Source: Actinomycetes bacterium
GTDB lineage: Bacteria > Actinomycetota > Actinomycetes > Actinomycetales > Cellulomonadaceae
Assembly (NCBI GenBank): GCA_023428465.1
Contig: JAEYXM010000065.1
Coordinates: 1-34,060, forward strand
Length of the DNA stretch: 34,060 bases
Direction of reading: 5' to 3'
The position numbers and the translations under genes were made by a program. Every line of letters starts with the position of its first letter. The stretch's first letter is position 1. Below, piece after piece: positions 1 to 7,365 of this stretch. The notes beneath the pieces are model-generated. The model was given only the letters and a program-made list of their open reading frames with translations. It made no database searches and was not told the DNA's origin.

Positions 1-99
1 ACCTACAACCGTCGCCGACGCCAGCGCGCCCTCGGCAAGCTCACCCCCGTCGAGTTCGAGCTCGCCTTCACCGCCCAGAACGCCGCCCTCGCGGCATGA
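1..99 (+). CDS. IS3-family transposase, C-terminal end (partial)
   Basis: This open frame enters from the left edge and stops with TGA at 97-99, giving 32 residues. The Arg-rich YNRRRRQ stretch followed by LGKLTPVEFE is the usual C-terminal end of the IS3-family OrfB transposase (DDE/rve integrase fold), where a YN..R.H/Q..LG..TP.E.E pattern closes the protein. The catalytic DDE residues lie outside the window. The element belongs to the mobile DNA at the left border of the Wadjet island. The family is fairly sure; the subgroup cannot be given from this piece. Confidence 0.85.
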   Translation, partial: TYNRRRRQRALGKLTPVEFELAFTAQNAALAA

Positions 100-140
100 T
101 CACCACCCAACCGGTGTCAACCGACCCTGCAACGTCCCCA
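1..140 (+). mobile_element. Right end of an IS3-family insertion sequence
   Basis: About 40 bp after the transposase stop, the sequence CCTGCAACGTCCCCA ends at about 140. Read inward on the other strand it is TGGGGACGTTGCAGG, beginning with TG as IS3-family terminal inverted repeats do. The left repeat is outside the window, so the exact border and any 3-4 bp target duplication (perhaps starting TAG at 141) cannot be confirmed. Confidence 0.6.
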
Positions 141-259
141 TAGGCAACCGCGCGCCCTCTGACCGTCCAACGACGCACCCCAGTAGGGGCCCGCGCGACG
201 TGATACGGCAGCGCTCCATGGTCGCGCGCGCATCACCCCTGGGTGTCCGACCCGGACGC

Positions 260-265
260 TAGGTT
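260..265 (+). promoter_or_regulatory. Possible -10 box of the jet operon
   Basis: TAGGTT fits the actinobacterial TANNNT -10 pattern and lies 82 bp upstream of the jetA ATG. No convincing -35 is visible at the right distance, so this is a weak candidate. The rest of the stretch from the IS end (140) to jetA (348) shows no gene. Confidence 0.25.
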
Positions 266-347
266 CGGGGCGTCCCGCCCGAGCGGCGCCGCAACCCGAT
301 CGTCGGACCGGGCCGCCGCCCGGGCGCCAGGGACTACGGGAGGAGCG

Positions 348-1835
348 ATGGACGACGCCGTCGGCGAGCTCGCACGCGTGCGCTCCGCGTTCGACCAGCC
401 GACCCTGACGCTGCTGTCCCGGGGGAACCCGCGCGTGACGGTCACCGTGTTCCGGTCCTGCTTCTCCAGGGACGTCACGGCCATCGGCACCGCCCGCATG
501 CACCAGCTCGTCGACACCCTGCTGGACGACCTGCGCGCGGCCGGAGCACCGGACATCCCCTCCCGCAGTGGGCGAGACCTGTGCCAGGACTGGGTGCGCG
601 GGCTGTGGCTGCGTCGCAGCACCGACGACGATGGGAACGAGGTCTACTCGTTGACCTCCTTCGCCCAGGATGCCTTGTCCCTGGTGGACTCCCTGACCCG
701 GGAGAGGTCCACGCTCTCCGAGCACCGGATAGCGACGATCGTGGACACGGTGCGCCGGCTCAACGCCGAGACGAACCCCTCACGCAGCGAGCGCGTCCGC
801 CTCCTCGAGGTGGAGATCGCGCGGCACTCCGCCGAACGCGACAGGCTCCTTGCCGGGGGTGAGGTCGTCGCGGTCGGCCCGGACCGGATGCTCGAGGCGT
901 ACGCGGAGATCCTCGCGCTCGTCGAGGCGCTCCCGTCGGACTTCGCGCGGGTGCAGGAGGCGTTCGCGACCTTGCGGCGGCAGATCCTGGAGGACTTCCG
1001 GGCCGAGGACCGCGCCGCCGGCGCGGTGATCGACACCTACCTGGCGCGGGCCGAGAACCTGATGTCGGCGACGCCGGAGGGACGGGCGTTCGAGGGCGCG
1101 TTCGCGCTCCTGCGCAACGAGGCGCTCCTGGCGGACCTTCGTGAGGACCTGGACGCGCTCCTGGACCACCCGATGGCTGCGGAGATCCTCACCGACACCG
1201 ACCGCGGCGAGCTCCGGTCGATGCTGGCGTTCATCAACCGGGGCATCAACGACGTCCTGACTCAGCGGGTGCGGGTCACCCGGGCCATCAAGGACTACAT
1301 CCAGACCCACGACTCGGCGCGCGACCGTGAGCTTGACGCCGTGCTGCGTGACCTGGACGGCGAGCTCGGGCCGTGGCTGGCGCGCACCGGGCCGCGCACG
1401 AAGGTGCCGCTGCCGCTGCTCCCGGAGACCCACGACGTCATGTCCCTGCCGCGCGGGTTCCACGACCCGGCCCAGGCGGCCCCTCCCCCACCCCTGGCCG
1501 TCGACGACGGCGACGACGGCGACGTCCCATCGTTGACGGACATGCTCGCCTGGGGAGGGCCGTCGCTGGCCGCCCTGTCCGAGGCTCTGGGCGCCGCCGG
1601 CTCCAACCCGCGGATCGCGAGCCTGGGTGAGCTGTTCGGGGCTTTGCCCGCCGAGCTGCGCCGGCCCGTCGAGGTCTTCGGGCTTCTGCACCTGGCTGCT
1701 CTCGCCGGTCACGAGCCCGCGGCCGAGGGCACCGAGACGTACACCACCGTCCGGCCGGACGGCACGACCCGGGTGCTCGCAGTCCCCCGCACCCAGCTCT
1801 CCCCAGCGCACCCGGAGGACCCTGATGAGCACTGA
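348..1835 (+). CDS. jetA: Wadjet type I protein JetA (DUF3375)
   Basis: JetA is the MukF/kleisin-like subunit of the Wadjet SMC complex; with JetB it bridges the two JetC heads. The 495-residue protein has the size and helical, charged make-up of DUF3375 proteins. It opens LARVRSAFDQPTLTLLSR and has an early RFxLR-type hydrophobic/Arg pattern (VTVFRSCFSRD) typical of the family's winged-helix N-terminus. The ATG at 348 was chosen because GGGAGGAGC sits just upstream; the frame is open further upstream without a ribosome site. Its end overlaps jetB by 11 nt, which argues for translational coupling. The family call rests on the N-terminal pattern, the length and above all the order DUF3375-DUF4194-SMC-Toprim, which is diagnostic of Wadjet type I. 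Confidence 0.9.
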   Translation: MDDAVGELARVRSAFDQPTLTLLSRGNPRVTVTVFRSCFSRDVTAIGTARMHQLVDTLLDDLRAAGAPDIPSRSGRDLCQDWVRGLWLRRSTDDDGNEVYSLTSFAQDALSLVDSLTRERSTLSEHRIATIVDTVRRLNAETNPSRSERVRLLEVEIARHSAERDRLLAGGEVVAVGPDRMLEAYAEILALVEALPSDFARVQEAFATLRRQILEDFRAEDRAAGAVIDTYLARAENLMSATPEGRAFEGAFALLRNEALLADLREDLDALLDHPMAAEILTDTDRGELRSMLAFINRGINDVLTQRVRVTRAIKDYIQTHDSARDRELDAVLRDLDGELGPWLARTGPRTKVPLPLLPETHDVMSLPRGFHDPAQAAPPPPLAVDDGDDGDVPSLTDMLAWGGPSLAALSEALGAAGSNPRIASLGELFGALPAELRRPVEVFGLLHLAALAGHEPAAEGTETYTTVRPDGTTRVLAVPRTQLSPAHPEDPDEH

Positions 1836-2559
1836 CACCACGGCGTTCGAGCCGGCCCGGTGGATCGACCCGGAGGCTGACTCCCCCACCCCCGTGTACT
1901 TCGACGGCGACGAGGGCGGGCTCGCACTGGCGCAGCGCAAGGCGCTGGTCGTGCTGCTGAAGAACAGGTTCGTGACCCCGCAGTCGCACCCGGACCAGTG
2001 GAAGGCCCTGCTGGCCGACGTGAGCGGCATCCGTTCCCGGCTGCACGACATGTTCCTGGACCTGTACCTGGACCGCGACCGTGAGGTCGCGTACAAGTTC
2101 CAGGTCAACGCCGACGGCGGCGCCCGGTTCCCGACCCTTCTGCACGCCACTGACTGGCCGCGGGAGGAGACGATCCTCCTCGTGCGGCTGCGCCGCGTTG
2201 CGCACGCCGCCCGTGCCGCCGGCGACTCACGGGTGTTCGTCGACCGGGCAGACCTGCTGGAGTACCTGGCGGCGATGCGGCCGGCGACGGCCACCGACCA
2301 GTCCGGGGACACCCGGCGCACCAGCAGGGCGATCGAGGCCCTGGTGTCGGCCGGGCTCCTGGTCGGGCGCATGGACGCCGAACGTTTCGAGATCTCCCGC
2401 GCAGTGGACGTGGTCCTGCCCCTGGAGACGCTCCGGCAGCTGCGGACGTGGATCCGGGACGCAGACCACCAGGACCCCGTGACACCCGCCGACCCGACAG
2501 AGCTCGAGCACGGCGACGTCCAGCAGACCGACACCGAACCCGAAGGCGGTGACGCGTGA
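1825..2559 (+). CDS. jetB: Wadjet type I protein JetB (DUF4194)
   Basis: JetB is the MukE-like (KITE) subunit that dimerises and binds JetA in the Wadjet complex. The 244-residue product matches DUF4194 proteins in length and position. Its centre (about residues 50-170) has the winged-helix type pattern of this family, including FQVNADGGARFPTLL and the following helix with hydrophobic WPREETILLVRLR. The ATG at 1825 lies inside the jetA end, 8 bp after a GGAGGA ribosome site (1814-1819). The stop codon overlaps the jetC GTG by 4 nt (GTGA). The C-terminal 40 residues are acidic and look disordered. Confidence 0.88.
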   Translation: MSTDTTAFEPARWIDPEADSPTPVYFDGDEGGLALAQRKALVVLLKNRFVTPQSHPDQWKALLADVSGIRSRLHDMFLDLYLDRDREVAYKFQVNADGGARFPTLLHATDWPREETILLVRLRRVAHAARAAGDSRVFVDRADLLEYLAAMRPATATDQSGDTRRTSRAIEALVSAGLLVGRMDAERFEISRAVDVVLPLETLRQLRTWIRDADHQDPVTPADPTELEHGDVQQTDTEPEGGDA

Positions 2560-5500
2560 CCGACATCGCGACCCTGGTCGCCGACGACCCGGACCTGACC
2601 CCCGAGGCACTGTTCGACGCGCCGAGGCCATCCGCCGTGCACTGGCACGCGGACGAGATGGAGCTGGTGAACTGGGGTGGGTTCGACGGGGCGCGACGCG
2701 TCCGGTTCGACGTCGGCTCGACGCTGCTGTCCGGGGCGTCCGGCACCGGCAAGTCCACCCTCCTGGACGCCTACACCGCCCTGATGATGCCGTCGGACGT
2801 ACCGTTCAACGGGGCGTCCAACGACGCCGTCGGCAGAGCGCGGGGCACCGAGCAGCGGTCGCTCGTGTCCTACCTGCGTGGCCAGACCGACATCACGCTG
2901 GACACCGAGGGGACCCAGCGGGCACAGGTGATGCGTGGGGACGAGCGTGCCACCTGGGGCGGTGTCGCGATGACGTTCGTCAGCGACGACGGGCAGGCGT
3001 TCACCGTCGCGCGCCTGTACTACGTGCCCGCGACCGCACGCATGAACGGGGACGTCACCGCACGCCTGCTGACCTTCGACGGGCGCCTAGCCCTGACGGA
3101 CTTCGAGCCCCTGGCTGGGGAGCAGTTCCAGCCGGCCAAGCTCAAGGCCGCCAGGCCGGGCGTGGCCGTGTTCGACACCTACCAGGCGTTCGCCGCCCGC
3201 CTGTTCACGCGCCTGGGGATCGGCGCGAACGCGGACGGCGACAAGGCGCTGCGCCTGCTCGCCCGCGTCCAGGCCGGCCACCAGATTCGCACCGTCGACG
3301 ACCTGTACAAGCAGATGGTCCTGGAGGAGCCGGCGACGTTCGCGGCCGCCGACCAGGCACTGGCGCACTTCGACCACCTCGCCGACACCTACCGGCGCAT
3401 GCTCGACGAGCACCACAAGGAGCGCATCCTCGAGCCGATCCCTGAGGCTTGGGACCGGCTGTGCGTGGCGCGGGCCACCATCACCCAGATCGACACCTTC
3501 GGGGTTGCCGCAGCAACGGGCACTCCCACACCACTGGGCCTGTGGTCGCTGCGCCGGCAGGGCGAGACGATCGAAGGTGCGATCACCGCGAACCGGCAGG
3601 CGTGCGAGCCGCTCAAGACCACGCTGGCGAAGGCCCATGAGCAGATGACCACCGTGCTGGACGAGCTCGCCGCCACCAAGCAGGAGTACGACGACGCCGG
3701 CGGGGCCGACGTGGAGGCCCTGGAACGTCGGGCAGGCGACGCCGAGGCACTCGCCCAGTCCCGGCAGGCCGCGCTCGAGCGCCTGGTGGCACAGGTCACC
3801 CCTGTCATCCCCGAAGGGGCGGACCTGTCGCAGGAGGAGACGTTCACCCAGCTGGCAGCCTCCGGCGAGCGGTTCCTCGGCGACTACGCCGCGCTGCGCC
3901 GGCCCCTGCTGGACCACACCGAGGACCTGCAGGGCAAGGCGTGGCGGGTGCACCAGGACCTCGCGGAGGTGTGCGCCGACCTGACGTCGCTGGCTGGACG
4001 GCAGACCCGGATCCCGCGGTCGATGGAGGAGCTGCGCGAGCAGGTGTGCGCCGCGACCGGGATGGGGGTGGGCGACCTGCCGTACCTGGCCGAGCTCGTC
4101 GACGTCCGGCCGGAGGAGGACCGGTGGCGGACAGCCGTGGAGACGGTGCTCGCGGCTTCTGCGCGCCTGCTCCTGGTCCCCGCGGACAGGTTCGAGGACT
4201 TCTCCGCGGCGATCGACCCGCTGCCGCTGCGCGGCCTGATCCGGTTCTCCGCCGCCGACCTGGGCCGCCCGGAGCCGGCACCCGCCCCGCAGGACACCGT
4301 CGCCGGCAAGCTCGCGTTCAGGGCCTCCCCGTTCCGTGGGTGGGTGGCCGCGCACCTGTCCGACCCCGGACGGAACGCCACCTGCGTGCCCGACAGCTCC
4401 GGGCTGGCCGGCCCGGGCCTTCGCGTCACCGCCGCGGGGCAGACCCGGCGTGGCAGGCAGGGCACCCACGGGCGGGGCGACCAGCGCAACATCCTCGGGT
4501 TCACGAACGCCGACCTGGTCGCCGAGCTGCAGGCCCGGCGGGACGAGCTCGAGTCCACCCTGGCGGAGATGGACCGTCAACGGGAGGTCGCCCGGGCGAA
4601 GCTGGCCGACCTGGAGGAGCGGTACGGGGCCTTCAAGGTGCTCTCCGGCGCGGAGTTCACCCAGGTCGACGTGAGCACCCCCACGGCGACGGCCGCTGAG
4701 TTGCGGGAAGCCATCGCGCGCCTGCACAGCGGCAACGACCGGCTCGCCGAGCTCGAGGAGCTGTACACGAAGCTGAACGAGCGCGCTGAGGAGCTGAATA
4801 AGCGCATCGTGCTGACCCAGCACGCGATCGAGCAGCTCGACGACGCGTGGGGCGCGCTGGTCGAGGACAAGGACCGCGTGGTCGACGAGCTGACGGCCGT
4901 GGAAGACACCCAGTCGGTGATGCTCACCGACGAGCAGTCCGCTGACCTCGACGCCCACTTCGAGGCCGCCTGCGACGGCGACGACCCGGGCGACCTGGAC
5001 CGGTGGTGGCAGCACCTGGCCGCCCTGCGCAAGCGCCTGGAGGCCGCGCAGCAGTCCGCCCGCACCGAGGCCGAACGCGCCCGCAAGGAACTCGAGCGGG
5101 CCTTCGAGATGTACCGCGAGCAGTTCCAGGACCCGAACCTGGGCGCGACCGTGGACTCCTACCCGGACTACGCCACGATCCTGGAGGAGGTCCGGGCGGT
5201 CGGTCTGGCGACCAGGCGCACCGAGTGGCGGCGTGCCCTGATGCAGTGGTCCGGGGAAGACCTGGTCCCCCTCGCCCGGGCGATGAGCACCGCGGTCAGC
5301 GAGATCGAGGACCGACTGGGACCGGTCAACGACATCCTGGCGAACCTGACCTTCGGGTCCGGTGACGACCGCCTGGGGATGCGGCTGCGGCGACTGAACC
5401 GCGACCAGGTGGCCAAGTTCCGCCGTCAGCTCGCCGACCTGTCTTCCGGGGCCACCGTCGACCTGCCCGACAACCTGATGGAGGCACGGTTCCGCGAGCT

Positions 5501-6014
5501 CGAGGCCTTCATGGCCCAGCTGCGACCGGCGGGCGACCCGCGCCACGACGCCAAGGTCGCCAACCGCGTCGAGCTGCTCGACGTGCGCCGGCAGGTCGAG
5601 ATCCGGGCCGAGCGGTACCCCAAGGGGCACCCCGATGTCGTCCAGGCCACCTACACGTCTCTGGGCTCGAAGTCCGGCGGGGAGACCCAGGAGCTGATCG
5701 CGTTCATCGTGGGCGCCGCGCTGCGCTACCGCCTGGGCGACGAGCACCGGCCCAGGCCCCGGTTCGCACCGGTGTTCCTGGACGAGGGGTTCATCAAGGC
5801 CGATGCGGAGTTCGCCTCGCGCGCGGTGGGGGCATGGAAGGCGCTGGGGTTCCAGCTCATCGTGGCCGCACCGATCGACAAGGTTGCCGCCCTCGAGCCG
5901 CACATGGATGCGTTCTTGATGGTGACCAAGGACGCGCGCACCAAGCGGTCCCGGGTGGTTCCCTTCAGTGACGCCGACCGGGCCGCGGTACGGCGCACGG
6001 GAACGCTGCGGTGA
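2556..6014 (+). CDS. jetC: Wadjet type I SMC-like ATPase JetC
   Basis: JetC is the MukB-like SMC motor of Wadjet and drives DNA loop extrusion by ATP hydrolysis. The 1152-residue protein has a Walker A at residues 60-68 (GASGTGKST) and an ABC signature-like KSGGE at 1039-1043. The Walker B, VFLDEGF, is at 1073-1079 with D1076 and E1077. Between the two head halves are long charged stretches rich in Glu, Arg, Ala and Leu that read as coiled coil, interrupted near the middle by a globular, Pro/Gly-rich hinge-like part around residues 480-640. No CxxC zinc hook is present, so it is not Rad50/SbcC. The GTG start at 2556 overlaps the jetB stop and the TGA overlaps the jetD start, each by 4 nt. All ATPase residues appear intact. 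Confidence 0.95.
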   Translation: MTDIATLVADDPDLTPEALFDAPRPSAVHWHADEMELVNWGGFDGARRVRFDVGSTLLSGASGTGKSTLLDAYTALMMPSDVPFNGASNDAVGRARGTEQRSLVSYLRGQTDITLDTEGTQRAQVMRGDERATWGGVAMTFVSDDGQAFTVARLYYVPATARMNGDVTARLLTFDGRLALTDFEPLAGEQFQPAKLKAARPGVAVFDTYQAFAARLFTRLGIGANADGDKALRLLARVQAGHQIRTVDDLYKQMVLEEPATFAAADQALAHFDHLADTYRRMLDEHHKERILEPIPEAWDRLCVARATITQIDTFGVAAATGTPTPLGLWSLRRQGETIEGAITANRQACEPLKTTLAKAHEQMTTVLDELAATKQEYDDAGGADVEALERRAGDAEALAQSRQAALERLVAQVTPVIPEGADLSQEETFTQLAASGERFLGDYAALRRPLLDHTEDLQGKAWRVHQDLAEVCADLTSLAGRQTRIPRSMEELREQVCAATGMGVGDLPYLAELVDVRPEEDRWRTAVETVLAASARLLLVPADRFEDFSAAIDPLPLRGLIRFSAADLGRPEPAPAPQDTVAGKLAFRASPFRGWVAAHLSDPGRNATCVPDSSGLAGPGLRVTAAGQTRRGRQGTHGRGDQRNILGFTNADLVAELQARRDELESTLAEMDRQREVARAKLADLEERYGAFKVLSGAEFTQVDVSTPTATAAELREAIARLHSGNDRLAELEELYTKLNERAEELNKRIVLTQHAIEQLDDAWGALVEDKDRVVDELTAVEDTQSVMLTDEQSADLDAHFEAACDGDDPGDLDRWWQHLAALRKRLEAAQQSARTEAERARKELERAFEMYREQFQDPNLGATVDSYPDYATILEEVRAVGLATRRTEWRRALMQWSGEDLVPLARAMSTAVSEIEDRLGPVNDILANLTFGSGDDRLGMRLRRLNRDQVAKFRRQLADLSSGATVDLPDNLMEARFRELEAFMAQLRPAGDPRHDAKVANRVELLDVRRQVEIRAERYPKGHPDVVQATYTSLGSKSGGETQELIAFIVGAALRYRLGDEHRPRPRFAPVFLDEGFIKADAEFASRAVGAWKALGFQLIVAAPIDKVAALEPHMDAFLMVTKDARTKRSRVVPFSDADRAAVRRTGTLR

Positions 6015-7171
6015 AGACCGAGCACGAGGTGCTGGCCACCCTGATCCGCAGGGTGGAGCGGTGCTGGGCGACCTCCGCCGCCGGCGGGCCTGTCGACTGG
6101 GCCGCGCGAATCCCGCTCGGACAGCCCGCGGGCGGCGAGCTCGCCGAGGGGTTCGGGGCCTGGGCCGCGGTCGCGCGGGACTGGGCCGCATGGGCCGAGC
6201 GGCACCAAGTGGGGCTGGAGACCCGCGCCCGACGAGTGCACGGGACCACGCAGATGCTCCCCGTCGCGGTCGTGGTCGCTGACGTCGACGCAGCGGCCCG
6301 GGTCCTTGCAGGCCCGTGGCCGGCCCGGCTGGCCCGCGGGCGGGCGATCGGGGCACGTCTGAGAGCGGACTTCCCCGCCCTGGACCGCCAGGGCAGGGCG
6401 CAGGTGATCCGTGATGTCGCGGACTGGTCGGACCTGGACGTGGACCTGCTGTGCCAGGCCGGGGCATGGTTCACGACCCACGACGCGACCGGCATGACGC
6501 CGCGGCAGGTCCCGATCCCCGGGATGCACGCGAAGTGGCTGAACACCTCCCAGCACCTGGTCGCGGCCCTGGCAGGCCGGGAGTACCTGGGGTTGGTCAC
6601 CGGCCACCCGGCGCGGGTTCACGTGACCTACCTGGACCCGGGGCACCTGGCCGGCGGCGGGCGCCGCCACGACTGCTTCACGGCAGGGGATGCGGCCACT
6701 CCCCCGTACCGGGTGCGCACAGTGGTGATCTGCGAGAACAAGGACACCGTGCTCGCCTTCCCACCGGTGTTGGCGGGCGTGGCGGTGGAGGGGGCCGGCC
6801 GAGCCGCGAACGCGATCGCGGGCCTCGCGTGGGTGCAGGCCGCGGATGTGGTGGCGTACTGGGGGGACATGGACGCCGACGGGCTGGAGATCCTCTCGGC
6901 GTTGCGCTCGACCGGGTTGCCGGTCGTCTCGGTGCTGATGGACTCGACCGCCTACGAGCAGTGGTCACGGTTCGGGACTCGGCACGACCGGCGCGGGGCG
7001 GCACTAGCCGGGCGGGCCCCACGACCGGTGCCGGGCCTGGCGGGCGGGGAGGCGAGCCTTTACGCCCAGCTGTGCGACCCGGAGTTCGAGGGGCCGCGTC
7101 GCGTGGAGCAGGAGCGGATCCCCCTGGAAGTCGCCGTTGCCGCCCTGGCCGCCTACACACCCGCGCCGTAG
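6011..7171 (+). CDS. jetD: Wadjet type I nuclease JetD (DUF3322/DUF2220, Toprim)
   Basis: JetD is the topoisomerase VI-A-like nuclease that cuts the DNA once JetABC has reeled in a small circle. The 386-residue protein has the family's two halves: an N-terminal DUF3322-like arm and a C-terminal DUF2220 Toprim domain. Toprim residues are visible: E242 in VVICENKDT, and D286, D288 and D290 in WGDMDADG, the metal-binding acidic cluster. They are followed by the strand VVSVLMD. The GTG at 6011 overlaps the jetC stop. Because the catalytic residues are present and all four genes are open, the operon looks functional. A short hairpin spans its stop codon. Confidence 0.93.
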   Translation: MKTEHEVLATLIRRVERCWATSAAGGPVDWAARIPLGQPAGGELAEGFGAWAAVARDWAAWAERHQVGLETRARRVHGTTQMLPVAVVVADVDAAARVLAGPWPARLARGRAIGARLRADFPALDRQGRAQVIRDVADWSDLDVDLLCQAGAWFTTHDATGMTPRQVPIPGMHAKWLNTSQHLVAALAGREYLGLVTGHPARVHVTYLDPGHLAGGGRRHDCFTAGDAATPPYRVRTVVICENKDTVLAFPPVLAGVAVEGAGRAANAIAGLAWVQAADVVAYWGDMDADGLEILSALRSTGLPVVSVLMDSTAYEQWSRFGTRHDRRGAALAGRAPRPVPGLAGGEASLYAQLCDPEFEGPRRVEQERIPLEVAVAALAAYTPAP

Positions 7172-7178
7172 GCGGGTG
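7158..7178 (+). terminator. Small hairpin at the end of jetD
   Basis: CACCCGC at 7158-7164 pairs with GCGGGTG at 7172-7178 around a 7-nt loop that contains the jetD stop codon; CCTTT follows. It could end jet transcription before the separate downstream gene, but the stem is short. Confidence 0.35.
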
Positions 7179-7365
7179 CCTTTGCGGATCTGGTGGGCTC
7201 GGTAGCGGGGAGGTCACGACCCCAGCGCCGGAGCTCGACGTCGCGGCCCCTGCTCACCCGTCCGGGGCCGTCAGGGTGTCAACATCGGTGACGGCAACCC
7301 GTCGGGCCTGCTGTCACGTCGGCGGCTTGTGGTACCCATGGTGCACACCGCGACAAGGAGGCGAC

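Noticed and set aside
780..2648. 622-residue minus-strand frame across jetA and jetB
   Set aside because: Composition is non-protein-like and it opposes two genes of a recognised operon.
2556..6014. SbcC/Rad50 identity for the SMC-like protein
   Set aside because: There is no CxxC hook, and it is embedded in jetABD; no SbcD nuclease gene is nearby.
3087..6467. 1126-residue frame on the minus strand, antisense to jetC/jetD
   Set aside because: It is a shadow of high-GC third-position bias. Its residues are Arg/Pro/Gly/Leu/His-rich without domains, while the plus strand holds clear SMC and Toprim motifs.
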